Below, in pieces: positions 44,601 through 59,600 of a stretch of DNA of 64,000 bases. The notes beneath the pieces are model-generated. The model saw nothing but the letters and a program-made list of their open reading frames with translations. It was not told the DNA's origin and made no database searches. The translations under genes and the position numbers were made by a program. Each line of letters opens with the position of its first letter. Position 1 is the stretch's first letter. Source of the DNA: Sphaerolaimus hirsutus (taxonomy: Eukaryota; Nematoda; Chromadorea; Monhysterida; Sphaerolaimidae); contig OZ038455.1 of the NCBI GenBank assembly GCA_964036195.1, positions 9,937,855-10,001,854 on the forward strand. Reading direction: 5' to 3'.

Positions 44601-47600
44601 AGACGATATGAAGATTTGGGCAGACTTTTTGCAAAGAACCTTAATGGAAAATGAAACAAAGGTGGCAAACCTGTCAATGGATGACTTTTATGAACAATTC
44701 GATAACACATTTGATACTGTCCTTAGTGAATTAGATGTGCGAGGGAAACTTAGCTGGGCAGATACAAATGTTGTGTGTAAAAAAGCGCTGTCAGAAAGCA
44801 GAGCCAGAGCCAAAAGACAAGCCCCTACACCTCCACCAGAAATTTCCACAACAAGTACAGGGTTCGAGAACACACCACAAGCTAATAGTTCTGCCCCATT
44901 CACCACAACTGATGTGCTGCACTCCTCAGACGTAATGTCACATTTGCAGTCAACAAGCTATCCTGATACAACAATGCTGAACAGTGGAGTTACAAGTACT
45001 TTGAACACAGGTAACGTGTTTATGAGTAGGTACTTTGGAGCTGGCAAAAGCTCCCGATAAGTAATTGCTTACTATCTATTGCATAATCACAGATGCACCC
45101 CATTTGTTAATGAAATGTATTATACTCATGTACTTATGATACAAATCCGTCAGAAATACCACACACTGATGGTCCCATTCACAATCATCAAAATAACCAG
45201 CTATACTCGGGTTACTTTATGCCATATATTTTTTCCGAGGAAACACTCCAGCGGTGTAAATTTTCGCCGCTGTCCAACTCGTTCCAGTGTGAAATACAGA
45301 AAAAATAATCTGGAATATTCGATCGATCGATTCGATATTGTGTGATGCACAGTCTCGATGCGTAGTCGGAACGGAATATTTCCTGATTCTAAAGGCCATT
45401 TTCTAAACGTTTCGCCGCACGGTAAAATAGCCTGCTATAAGTTCCGCTATAGCAATATTTCTGGCTCCGGAAACGCAACATATTTACTTGAAAATAGTAG
45501 GGTTGGCCGGCATACCGACAAATCTATTCATTTCTTAATTTTTTTCTGAAAGGTCGGTCCTTAAAGTTTTCAATTTGACTTAGATATTTGAGTTTGATAA
45601 AAAAAGGTACATAAATATTTGCAGTGGTAGAGTATCATGTTCGCCGAGTATACCACAAATGAACCTCTGCCAGTATCACCACTTACTACTGATACACCCA
45701 TATCAGAACCAAAAACGTCTGATGGTCCATCCATATCAGAATCACAACTTAATCATTTCCTCACCCTAACAGGTTCACAACCTACTGATTTCTCAACCCC
45801 ATCAGAATCACAACCTACTGATTTCTCAACCTTATCAGAATTACAACCTACTGCTTTCTCAACCCTATCAGAATCACAACCTACTGATTTCTCAACCCCA
45901 TCAGAATCACAACCTACTGATTTCTCAACCCAATCAGCATCAGAAACTACTGAATTCTCAACCCTATCAGAATCACAACCTACTGCCTTCTCAACCCCTT
46001 CAGAATCGCGACCTACTGATTTCTCAACCCCATCAGAATCACTACCTACTGATTTCACAATACCATCAGAATCACCACCTACTGATTTCTCAATCCCATC
46101 AGAATCACAACCTACTGATTTCTCAACACTATCAGAATCACCACCTACTGATTTCTCAACCCAATCAGAATCAGAACCTACTGATTTCTCAACCATATCA
46201 GAATCAGAACCTACTGATTTCTCAACCCCATCAGAAACACTACCTACTGATTTCACAATGCCATCAGAATCACCACCTACTGATTTCTCAATCCCATCAG
46301 AATCACAACCTACTGATTTCTCAACCCCATCAGAACCACAACCTACTGATTTCGCAAACCCATCAGAAACACTACCTACTGATTTCACAATACCATCAGA
46401 ATCACCACCTACTGATTTCTCAATCCCATCAGAATCACAACCTACTGATTTCTCAACACTATCAGAATCACCACCTACTGATTTATCAACCCAATCAGAA
46501 TCAGAACCTACTGATTTCTCAACCCTATCAGAATCAGAACCTACTGATTTCTCAACCCCATCAGAACCACAACCTACTGATTTCTCAACCCCATCAGAAC
46601 CACAACCTACTGATTTCTCAACCCCTTCAGAATCGCGACCTACTGATTTCTCAACCCCATCAGAATCACTACCTACTGATTTCACAATACCATCAGAATC
46701 ACCACCTACTGATTTCTCAATCCCATCAGAATCACAACCTACTGACTTCTCAACACTATCAGAATCACAACCTACTGCCTTCTCAACCCTTTCAGAATCA
46801 GGACCTACTGATTTCTCAACCCCATCAGAATCACCACCTACTGATTTCTCAACCCAATTAGAATCAGAACCTACTGATTTCTCAACCCTATCAGAATCAG
46901 AACCTACTTATTTCTCAACCCCATCAGAACCACAACCTACTGATTTCTCAACCCCATCAGAACCACAACCTACTGATTTCTCAACCCCATCAGAATCACA
47001 ACCTAATGATTTTTCAACCCCATCAGAACCACAACCTACTGATTTCTCAACCCCATCAGAACCACAACCTACTGATTTCTCAACCCCATCAGAATCACTA
47101 CCTACTGATTTCACAATGCCATCAGAATCACCACCTACTGATTTCTCAATCCCATCAGAATCACAACCTACTGATTTCTCAACACTATCAGAATCACCAC
47201 CTACTGATTTCTCAACCCAATCAGAATCAGAACCTACTGATTTCTCAACCCTATCAGAATCAGAACCTACTGATTTCTCAACCCAATTAGAATCAGAACC
47301 TATTGATTTCTCAACCCTATCAGAATCAGAACCTACTGATTTCTCAACCCCATCAGAACCACAACCTACTGATTTCTCAACCCCATCAGAACCACAACCT
47401 ACTGATTTCTCAACTCGATCAGAACCACAACCTACTGATTTATCAACCCCATCAGAATCACTACCTACTGATTTCTCAATCCCATCAGAATCAGAACCTA
47501 CTGATTTCTCAACACTATCAGAATCACCACCTACTGATTTCTCAACCCAATCAGAATCAGAACCTACTGATTTCTCAACCCTATCAGAATCAGAACCTAC

Positions 47601-50600
47601 TGATTTCTCAACCCAATTAGAATCAGAACCTACTGATTTCTCAACCCTATCAGAATCAGAACCTACTGATTTCTCAACCCCATCAGAACCACAACCTACT
47701 GATTTCTCAACCCCATCAGAACCACAACCTACTGATTTATCAACTCGATCAGAACCACAACCTACTGATTTATCAACCCCATCAGAATCAGAACCTACTG
47801 ATTTCTCAACCCTATCAGAATCAGAACCTACTGATTTCTCAACCCCATCAGAACCACAACCTACTGATTTCTCAACCCTATCAGAATCAGAACCTACTGA
47901 TTTCTCAACCCCATCAGAACCACAACCTACTGATTTCTCAACCCCATCAGAACCACAGCCTACTGATTTCTCAACCCCATCAGAACCACAACCTACTGAT
48001 TTCTCAACTCGATCAGAACCACAACCTACTGATTTATCAACCCCATCAGAATCACTACCTACTGATTTCACAATGCCATCAGAATCACCACCTACTGATT
48101 TCTCAATCCCATCAGAATCAGAACCTACTGATTTCTCAACCCTATCAGAATCAGAACCTACTGATTTCTCAACCCCATCAGAACCACAACCTACTGATTT
48201 CTCAACCCCATCAGAACCACAGCCTACTGATTTTTCAGCCCCATCAGAACCACAACCTACTGATTTCTCAACCCTATCAGAATCACAATCTATGGATTCC
48301 TCAACCCTATCAGAATTACAACCTACTACTAATACACCACCATCAGAATCACAACCTACTGATGATCTGCCCCTGTCAGAATCACAACCTACTACTGATA
48401 CTCCTCTGTCAAATTCACAACCAACAACTGAAACAACCCTGTCAGAATCTCCACATACAGATGAGCCTAGTAATCATACATATCCACCAGAAACAGAACC
48501 ACCTCAGACCAGTGGTGATCAATATTATGATCCAGATATTCTTGATGAGCTTGATGACTACTATTCGGATGACCAAGGTTTGTTAACAATAGTATACAAT
48601 ATGTAGTGCAAAAACTACCTGACTACATTATGCTTCATAATTGTCTGGAATATGTTATCATGCATTGTACTGCAGATGTTCCAATGCAGAGAAGCATGAC
48701 TGCCAACTAAACAGTTGTTTGTTTGATGCACGGTAATGTTAATGATCCATGCAAAAAGTATTTTTTAAATCTTATTCATGAGTAGTGATGTAAAAACGCC
48801 AAGCATTTGGCGCCAAGCGCCAGAAGCACCATGGCGCTTTTCTAACCCCGGCGCCAAGCGCCAATAGCACCAGAGCAAAATGGTTAACTGTTTCTATTCA
48901 TTTCCATTATGTTCACAAACGCTTTTCATTCAGTTCTTTTTTACCATCGAGGTAAAGCCTTTCAGAGCTCTAACATATTTAGGTCAGTTGGTTTTAAAAG
49001 GATCAGATTGCCTCAGTGGCTTCAATGCGAGGGAAGGGTTGGGGTGGTAACCAACGATAGGTAAGTTCTCAAGAAAAAACACTATCTGTGTTTTGAGTTT
49101 TTCAAAAATGAATACCTACCTGTGTTTTGAGTTTTTTCATGAAAAAAAAACTTGAGTAACTCTGTTTTTATTTCTGTTTTGTTTTTGGTCAAAACTCAAG
49201 TTTTTTCATAAAAAGTCGAATTTTTCCATAAAATGAAAGTTTTTACCCAAATACAGTGGTTCAATGCAAAAACAGTGGTTCAAACAGTACAAATTTGTTT
49301 ATGCGTGTCCAGGGACCCTGTAAGATGTGCTGAAAGATGTAAACAGTCAAATTCAAAGTCAAGTGTCAAATTAAAGTTTCATGTGTCATGTAAAAGACCC
49401 TATAAAGTTCCATGTGTCATGTAAAAGACCCTGAGAAGTGGAAAAGACCCTGTAAAGTGTAAAATACCCTGTAAAAGACATGTGCAGTGTCAAATGTCAT
49501 GTAAAAAAACTGTAATGTGTCATGTGTATCCACATATTATTACTTTTTGACATCAAATTTGGATACAAAAAACACATTATATTTGGATACAATAAAATAA
49601 GATTTGAATACACATGACATGACACATTACGGGTCTTTTACATGACACTTGAAACTTTAAGGGCCTTTTACATGACACATAACACTTTATAGGCTCTTTT
49701 ACATGACTTTTGACACTTTACATGACACATGACACTTTACAGGGCTCTTTTTTATGACACCTGGCATTTTACAGGGTCTTTCACAGTGTACATGATCTTT
49801 TACAAGGTCTGGGGCTGCCCCAGGGGCCACTTGTGGTAGTGTAAAAAGGAAAGTTTTTCACTTCACTCTTCACTTTACTCTTTACTCTCCTCTTTACTTT
49901 TTACTTTTTACTGTTTAATTTTCCACTTGCTAAATCTGCACACGGGGCAGTCCCAAATTATCAACTGTGTATCCTACTCTTATGTTTTTGTATCCAGATC
50001 TTACGTTTCGTATCCAATCTTATCATCAAGCATAAGATTTGGATAAAAACATAAGATTTAGATACACAGTAAACAATCTGGAACTGCCCCCTGGTGCTCG
50101 TTCTGCAAATGGAAAATTAAAGAGTACAATAAAAAGTAAAGAGTGGAGTTAAGAGTAGTGATGGAAAAGCGCCAGAAAAAAGGGCGCCAGGTGCCAATGG
50201 CGTGGCGTCATTCCGAAAGCGCGCGCCAGGCGCCAAGATGATGAATTCAGCAAAAACGCTGAGATGCTGAAAATAGACGTGAAAATGATGGAAAGCATGT
50301 TAAAGACGTACACTCGGGATGTGTTACACAAAATACACTTCCCTTTCCCATTGATGTTTTCTTGAAATGGAGAAAAATTGAATTGCAGCGATTTGAATCC
50401 ATTGATTTACCAGTTTGTGAGTTGGACGGCCCAGCATTCTCAGCTTCTGATCGATCAGATGCATCTGATGAAGAAAAAATAACCCCCCGCCTCGAAAAAC
50501 TCCCCCCCCCTCGAGTAAGTCCCCCCTCAAAAAATTCTGAGGAAAAAATCACTCCCCCGGGGACTTATTCGAGGATTTACGGTATTGTGAAACATGGTGT

Positions 50601-53600
50601 AAATCAAATTCATCTGCTAACATCCGCTAATAATTTCTATAAATAACTAACCTTCTTGTTCAGCAGCTGTTTTAGATGACAGTCAAATCCAACAATTCTT
50701 TTACAATAATGGAACTGGAAGTATCCTTGATGCGGATGTGAGTTGCATTTTCAATGGTGTAAAATAGGCATTTCACAAATTCACTATTCCTTAGTTGGAC
50801 GTTTATATTTATGATGATGAAAGCAAAGTAAAATTTTACAGGATGGTCGAAAACTAAGAGATTTCTTACGACTTTCAAAATTGGATGACCTTCTGGATAT
50901 AAAGGATATTCTTTCAATTGATAAGCAATTTCTCTTGAACAATGGAATTGGTTAGTAAATTAAGTGGATGTGCACATGATGACATTTAACTTCAAGGCTT
51001 TGATTCGATGTCACATCAAAACCTGATATTTGATTTTTTGATAACCTGAATTCATCTAGATTTAGGGTGCCAACAAACTTTCTTTTACTTCTTTCTTTCT
51101 TTCTTACACGGCAAACGGAAAATGGAAAATGGAACCTCATAAAAAAACCGCATTTTTATTTTCTAATTTTTCACAATCGAATCCGATCATTCTTAGTAAC
51201 CTGTGATTTTCGCGCAATCGCGTCGACATTTCAGGACCCAACGCATCAGACTTCGTGTACGAATGTGCAATCGACCGGTCGTCGTGTGATGGAAACGATT
51301 TTGCACATTTCTTCAGCCCCGAAATGGGCGGCTACTGCTACACGTATAATTTCGCCAATGAAAGTGGTGAGCGTGGTGTCGCAAAAATTCGCCTTTAGGT
51401 TGGGGGATAATTTGGAAAATGGTCAAAACGTTTCATTTACGGATCGAAAATGTATACATGCTTGAGTGAGCGCAGTTTTGTGACGATTCCACCGTTGCAC
51501 CTGGCGGCGGGATTATTTGAATTCGCTTCATTCACGACGCGCGATGACTTTTTGAGTACTATTTTTTTCATCCTCGGCCCAATTTTTTTTAAAATATGAA
51601 GTATTTCCCTTTATTGAAAACCAAATGATCACCAATACAGAAACTAAACGACTAATAAAGACCACATTTGATGGGCGCAATTACGGGCTGCGTGTTACGC
51701 TGAATGTAGAAAGTGCAGAAGAAGTGGGTGTACTGAGCCAGGTAAATGTGTATTAATTGAAGCCTTTAGTTGGTAAATCTACCCATTTACCCACATGGCC
51801 TTGCGTTGTTTCGTCCCTTTCCTATTCTTCGAAGAATATACCTAGTTGTTAATACGGAACATTTACGTCTTGATAAATACAGATACTCGAGTACTGCGTA
51901 ATAGTGATGTAAAAGCGCTATGGCGCAGGCGCCTGGCGCTAACGCCAAAGCAAAAAGCGCCATGGCGCTTTTGGCGCTTGGCGCCATTTTGCTGTGGTGC
52001 CATTGGGGCTTGGCGCCATGCCCATGAAAAGGGGCTACGCATAAATAGCAGAGTTGCGAAAGTGTATTTACACTTACCCGAAATACCCGGGTAAATGGGT
52101 ATTTATATTTACACTTACACTTACACTTTCATAAAATACCCATACACTTTTTTTACACTTTCCTGAGCAAAATACCCGGGTACAGAAAGTGTATTTTTTT
52201 CTTTCAGATGGCCCTGTTTTATGCTTTTGAGAAAGCATAAAATAGGGTCATGTACAAAAACTAACTGCACAGTGCACACATGTAGTTATGCATTGAATGT
52301 TGAAAATATGACAAATGTACAAACTAGCCTTTGATCTCCAACCTTTGATCAGTACTTATGGTATTCTACAGTTCATCATACTTTTGTAAAAAAGGACAAG
52401 ATCAATGGAAATTCACCAGCTGGACACAAAGTCAACTGGCTTTTGCATTGACATTTGCTGCATGTCCATTCTTGCATTTTAACAGTGTGTATCGCATTGC
52501 TTAATCAGTAAAATATCAACACTGAAAAAGTGCCATTATTAGGGAACTTCATACCACTACAGTATTTGTTACAGTCTGAAATATTTTAAAAAATGCAGTA
52601 AAATGTGAAATAATGCATGAAAATGACAAATAAAGTGATCTAAAGGTGAAAACAGTGGTGTTTTTAAATGCTCAACAGTGAGAGCTCTTTCTAAAAAAAT
52701 TTTTACACTTACACTTTTTTTACACTTTCCTAGGTATTTTTTAAATACCTTACACTTTTGGTATCCATACTCAAAATTGGGAAAGTGTATTTACACTTAC
52801 ACTTTCCAAAAATACCGGTATTTTAACAACTCTGATAAATAGCATGTAAACCGCATAGCACCCAGACCCGGATAGCATGGATTTCCCCCTGCTTAGCATC
52901 TAAACTCGCTTAGCACCTATCCAGTGCCAGATGCTAAGCGGGGGAAATCCATGCTATCCGGGTCCAGATGCTACGCGGTTTAGATGCCGTGAGGCACAGA
53001 CCCATTAAAAGTAGGGTGTCAACAAATTTTTTTTACGGAAAACGGAAAGATAAAAATTTTTCACACTTGTCAGAAAAATGAAAAGCCCGAAAATGGAAAT
53101 GAAAACACAAAAATTTTCTGATATTCTGCCAGAAACGGCAAAAATTTGCTGAAATATTGCCAGAAACGGAAAAAATTTGTTGCAATTCTGCCTCAAATGG
53201 AAAAAATTTGCTGAAATATTGCCGGAAATGGAAGGATTGCATAATTGAAGAAAAACCTGCATGCAGGTTTGCCAGTTTGGCTTGGCTTTGTTTTTTTTAT
53301 TTCATTCATTTTGGATACATAGAAAAAGGCAGAAAGTGGCACAAAACAACTGAACTGCGAAATATGTAAGGCAAATGTGTTGTTTTTTGAGTGAAGTGAA
53401 AGAAAAAAGGTTATACCATGGTAGAAAAAGCTAAAATGCAGTTTGGGAGAATGTTGGCAATATACTGGTAAAACAGAAAGTTGAGCCGGAAGACGGAAAA
53501 CGAGGTGGCAAAACTGAAAATTTAGCCAGAGAAAAATTGAGTCGGAAAAACGGAAAAGTAAAAAAATTCAGCTGGAAAACAGAAACGGAAACTGAAAAAA

Positions 53601-56600
53601 ATTTGCCTCCAGAAAGCGGAAATGGAAAACGGAAAGTTGACACCCTAATTGGCACCCAAATTTAATCGCCCGTAGCATTGAAAAAAACGACCGATTTTGA
53701 GAAAATATAATTAAATATTATCTCAGAAAATCTCCCAAGAAAAAAATATAATTTAATCTCTTGAGTCATTTTTGAAAATATAATTAAATCTCTGAGAAAA
53801 TCTCTTGCAGTTCAAAAAAATATCATAAAATCTCTCAACTTTAAGTATGATTTTATCGATATTTCAAGATGTTTGAACCATTGAGAGTAAATAGTAAGCA
53901 CACTATGCGTTGTTTAACTTTTTCATTCACAATTTCACATAATAACAGCATATTATCTACTGATGGCAGGCACACTTTGTACTACCCTGTATTATGTATC
54001 TGAATAATGAACAAAAATATGGTTTAGGCACATTTTTCATCATAGTAGAATACATTACTTTCACGTGTGATGATCCCCACAGAATTTATCAGATGACTTT
54101 TTCACCAAAATTTGGTAACAATATTTTCAAAGCATGCTGTCAACTCTTTAGTTGTTAAAACAGCTAGAACCCAGTGTACAAGTTACCCGTTGCACAAGTA
54201 GCAACATCCAGTGCTCAGTGGTTAGGCACAACCCCGTACTTGAGCACTGGGTTTTCACGGGACTGCAGGGGTTCAGTATGGTTCAGGGTTAAAACATATT
54301 TACATTTACTCAAAAATACATATACTTGAGTATTAAGTAAATACATATAAATTTACCCTGAAAAAGTACCAGTACTCTATTTTATGTATACTTCTTGAAA
54401 GTACTTGTGTGCAGAAAATGTTTTTCATATAACTTTTTTATTGGCTCTTTCATGCCATAGAACAGAAAAAAGGGGAAGAAAAACTACAAATAGCGGGAAA
54501 AAAGCCAAAAATGGGTATATAAGCAAATAGTTTAAATAAGATGAAAATTTGTAAAAAAACGCACATGAACTAGTGAATTTGAAGGTGAAATTAGGCAAAT
54601 ATAGAGAGATTTTCTTGAGAGATTTTCTCAATCAGGAGAAAATATAATTAAATCTCTCTGGAAAATCATGGAAAAAATATAAATCTCAGAAAATCTTATA
54701 TTTTCTGAGATTTTCTGAGATTTTTTAAATATAAATCTCCCAGAGATTTTTTAAATGCTAATCGCCCGCCACAGTCGTCGGCGGCGCCTAGTACGAATCA
54801 ATCAAGTTGCAGTCAATAGCATCTCAATTGCATCGCAGGTGAGCGGCGTGCGCGTGCTCGTGCATCACAGCAGCAATGCGGCCAGCCTCACCACGGGCAT
54901 CGACGCACCCACAGGTTACGTTGGCACTACACACACTAGTTGACATCGAAATTAGTGTCACCTAAATTTTGGGTACTTATGTGTTTTCAAGATTCATACA
55001 TAGAGCATACCTTAGTTTTATATCGTGACATGTTTTTTATTATGTCAAGTGTGATGCTTTGAAAATGTTTTTGAGTTATTGAGTTGCCATTCAATTGGCA
55101 TTTATTTGCGATGTCTACTAGTGTGTGTGGGCCCATTGGCACCACAATTGATTTTCGCTTGCCGAAATTAAATCACCTCTGTGGACGTAGTCGTTGTCAA
55201 AATTCACAGTAGGCCCAATTCTATTCATATCAACGGTATGGAATGCCACGAAATTTCAAGTTTTGAAAGTACCTACCGTATTACCTCGAATTATACCCCC
55301 TTGAATAAACCCCCCCTCGAAATACCCCCCTAAAATTCGGCTGAGGAAGTAATAACCCCCCCCCACCTCGAAATACCCCCCTAAAATTGAGTGTAAAGGG
55401 AACGTACATGACAAATACCGCAGTTTGTGATCGGTACAATGCAGAACACACGTTAAAACTGATGATTGAGTGATGTTAGGGTAGGGTTTATGTGTATAAA
55501 CAGTTATATATGCCTATAACCACAGTTATGTAATTGTTTGATTTTTCTATGTCTGAGTATGGGGAATTTCCGAAAATTTCTGACGAAATAATAGACCCCC
55601 CCTCGAATAACCCCCCTCGAATTATTCCCCCCCCTAAAATTTTGCTGGCGAAATAATAAACCCCCTGGGGGTATTTCGAGGTAATACGGTATTTACATTA
55701 AATAATCAAAAAAATTTGCTATTTAGGTAGTATGAAATGTTTAAAAATTTGCGCAGATTTCCGCACATCAATCGGTGTCAAAAGGACGGACATATTTCGC
55801 CTCAGAGAACCATACAAAGGAGACTGCACCGAAGAGTACCCACGCAAATTCCTGTCTTTTTTTAACCCATACCACTTTTCCACATTTTTTCTTTGAACTG
55901 CGCCAATCAAAGCCCTCAAAAGTAAGATACCTACTGCATTTACTCTAATAATTTTCCCCATTTGAATAATTCCATCCTGTTCAACGGATAAGGAAAATAT
56001 AATTCCCCACTTGAAAAGGGGGGGGGCGCCGGGGTTTTTTTTCGAAGGGAGGAGTAATTTCTTCCTCACTGGGTTAACAGGAGAAGTTTTTTTTAAGTGG
56101 AGGAGTTATTCGAGGGAGGATTGATTTTTCCCTCATTCGGCTAACAGGGGGAGTTATTCGAAGGGGGGGTTCGAGGGCAGACCTTTACGAAGATAAACGG
56201 TAAAAAATAGCACATTATTTATTACCAGTCTTGGGTACGTAAACGGCTATTTTCACGAAAATTTTCACGAAAAGGCCCCCTCAGACCAAACCCCACTCGA
56301 AATTTTTTGGCGAAATAATACACCCTCTGGGGGTATTTCGAGTAAATTTATCGATGTGTTTATCGGGTGTTTACTAGGGAAAACTATAGCAAGCAACTCA
56401 ACTTTTTACTCACCTACAGACCATTTCTTCGCTACGATGACCCGTATGAATACGAAACCTGCTTACGGTTGTGCCGTGAATACTACATTTATGTGGAATG
56501 CAATTGTTCACTGTACAGCATGGATGAAGTGAGCTCATATTTTCATCGATTCGATTGTCGTTTTCACTTAAAAAGTCGTAACAAAAATTTAACCGAAAAT

Positions 56601-59600
56601 GGGAACGGAAATTTTTTCGCACTTGCTGGAAAATGTAAAACCGAAAACGAAATGCTGGAAAGCAGAAAACAGACAAATGAAATTCTGCGAAATTTGTATG
56701 GAAATGGAGAAAAAAATCCTGAAAGATTGTGGAACTACCGTGCAGAAAAGTTGAGACTCTGCACGCTGCAGGATACACATTGCCAAAAGTTCAAAATGAT
56801 GAATGTGCACAATGTTTGGATACCATTTGCGTTTACTCTGGGGGGTTGGCTACATGTGCCCAGGATGGCCAGCCCTCAAGTTTGTATGTGCATATATTCT
56901 TAGAGCAGTAACATAATTTTTTTTTGTGTTTCAGAAGAACACTTTTTTTGTGTTTCAGAATAGTTGGGACTCTGCTTGTTTTGGGCAATAGCTGCTCAGT
57001 TTCTTATTTTAAAGTCTGTATTGAATGCCTCTATTCATTTTCAAACAAAATTTTCAAAATGGTGACTGCCAGACTGTGTTGCTAAGCTCTGTGATCAGCA
57101 GGGAATTTTTAAAGCTAGAACAGGAGATGGTAGTGCAAATGGGGAATCTATGTAATTGTTTGATTTTTCTACGTCCGATTATGGGGAATTTCCGAAAATT
57201 TCTGGTGAAATAATAGACCCCCCCTCGAATAACCCCCCCCCTTGAATTATCCCCCTCAAATTTTGCTGGCGAAATAATAAACCCCCTGGGGGTATTTTGA
57301 GGTAATACAGTAAGTCAAATCAGCATAAGGAATTTAGACACCAGTGCTTTTGATTGGAAAGATATATGGAAATGATTTTTGTACCAGATGAATTGTTTTT
57401 GTCTAAAGTATATGATAGCGTATCCAAAAATATATTTTTCATGTTTTAAAACAGGTCAAATAAGCATACGGAATTTAGATGTCACTTATCCGACCTCAAA
57501 AATGGAATCTACAGGTTGTACTGATCATTTTAAGTGTTGAACAATCCAAAACAGCCCAGAAATGATCCAGTTATAAAACTTCAATCTCAATCATCCAAAT
57601 CAGCCATTTTTATTATTTTCACCGACCACCTTTTTATGGACCCCCCTTATCTCTGGCCCGGGGGATCATTCAAGCAAACAAATTTTTTCACCAGTAGCTC
57701 AAACCTCAAACCCCAACATACTCGAATTGCGTCAAAATTGGGCAAGAGACAAGTCACTGGGAAGCGACAAAAGTGTTTTGGACCCACGGCCTCCCATTTC
57801 TCTATTGTGAAAAGTCCCAACTTTTCTGCACGGTAGTGTATATGAACACTATATAGGTATCGTCATTCTATGAACTGTCGGTGACCTAACACTTTGAAAA
57901 ACCTTGGCAGAACTTGAAAACCATTGGCTGAAAAGTTGACGTAAATAAAAGGGCGGTCTCCAATAGAAGGGCGTCTCCAATTGAAGGGCAAGTAAAAAAG
58001 TAGAAAAAGTAGCAGGGTGCTCTTCTATTAGAAGAAATACGGTATTTCACGCCGCAGGACTTCCCCGAACATGGCGTGGAGGATGCGGATGGAAACGAAA
58101 TCGATCAAAGGCATGGAAAATGCGAAACGCTTATTAATCCGAAACACTTTGTGTGCGCGACCAAAGTGAATCTGAGATTGAAGGGCATCGGCAAACGCCA
58201 ATTACAGTGTGGATGCAGACAGAAATGTAATGATGTCGCGTACAACACTATGTGAGCTTTTTAAATGGCGGCTTTCAGGAGGTACACTCGACGGACATCA
58301 CGCTTAGTATGGAAACCGACCATTACCCACCTGAATAATGAACCATAGATAATATAGTTTTCTCCATCATAATATTTCATTTTTATTGGGGAATAATTTA
58401 TTGCGGGATTTAATCACAAGATTTTATTCATTCAATTATGGTATTTAGGATTCGGCATATACTGTCCGGTCCGCCGAGTATGCATCCCTAAAAATTGACA
58501 GACTCTTTCTTCACGACCTCCATTCAAACAACTTTGAAACTCCATAAAAAAGAATCTTCACAGGTTTAACTTATATTTAATAAACTTTGTCTTTTACGTG
58601 TTCTTTGGTCAAATCAAAAGTAGTGATGGAAAAAGCGCCAGGACATTGGCGCCAAGCGCCAAAAGTGCCATGGCGCTTTTCCGTATACCAGCGCCAAGCG
58701 CCAATGGCGCCAGAGTAAAATGGCGCCAAGCGCCAAAAGCGCCATGGCGCTTTTTGGTTTGGCGCTAGCGCCAAGCGCCAGCGCCAGACATTTTGTTCCT
58801 GGCGCCAGCCAAAAATAGCGCCAAGCGCCAAAAGCGCCATGGCGCTTTTCCGAACCACAGCGCCAAGCGCCAATGGCGCCACAGTAAAATAGCGCCAAGC
58901 GCCAAAAGCGCAATGGCGCTTTTTCATTCGGCGCTAGCGCCAGGCGCCAGCGCCATGGCGCTTTTCCATCACTAGTCAAAAGTACTTTTCTCTTTCTGTT
59001 TAATGTACATTTAGTTCAAGTAAACAATTCTTACTTAGGTTTCCTGTACTCGGGGAAGAGTTTATGTAGGTACACGCCGACAAAAGGTCGCTACTTTACC
59101 AACTCTGCTATTTTTCCCCAGCTCACTCTGATCTTGGCTGGATAATTTGAGCAATTATCGTAGGTATTTGAATACTTCTTAGGCATGAAAAGTAAATGTG
59201 TTTGAAACGCTACAGCGTGTACGTATGTTTAAACTGGTGCAAAAAATACAAGAAATGCATGCATAATAAATAAATAGGTATTAAATTAGGTTTTCTGGAA
59301 TGAGTCATTTTTACTCTCCGTCAACTGTAGATGACGGGCACCTTATTCTAGAAAACTCAAATGCGTTCAATGCTCATTCACGAGTTTTCAAAATTTCAGT
59401 TGAAAACTAGCTTCTGTGGTCACATTGAAATTATTTCTCGATTCGGTATTGCATAGTGTTTTCAACATGAATTTGCAAAGCGGCAGTTTCACGTCCTGTA
59501 AAGTGTATAACCAAGTGTCAAATGTCATGTAGAAAGTCAATCAAAATAGAAAAAAAATTTATTACTGAAACTGAAGTTGTGACAATTTGCATATCAATTG

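Noticed and set aside
45753-48071. Two long minus-strand open frames (310 and 387 codons, KSVGSDSDGVE-type repeats)
   Set aside because: They are antisense shadows of the 30-bp coding array; a period divisible by three keeps several frames open on both strands. The sense frame connects in phase to DEG/ENaC exons.
45775-48300. Regular 30-bp repeats resembling a CRISPR array
   Set aside because: The units are directly contiguous with no spacers, encode protein, and lie in an animal gene.
56529-56903. Continuation of DEG/ENaC exon 12 as coding sequence
   Set aside because: The frame is open, but the sequence is A-rich and repeat-like, and the donor at 56529 joined to 58058 restores canonical family sequence.
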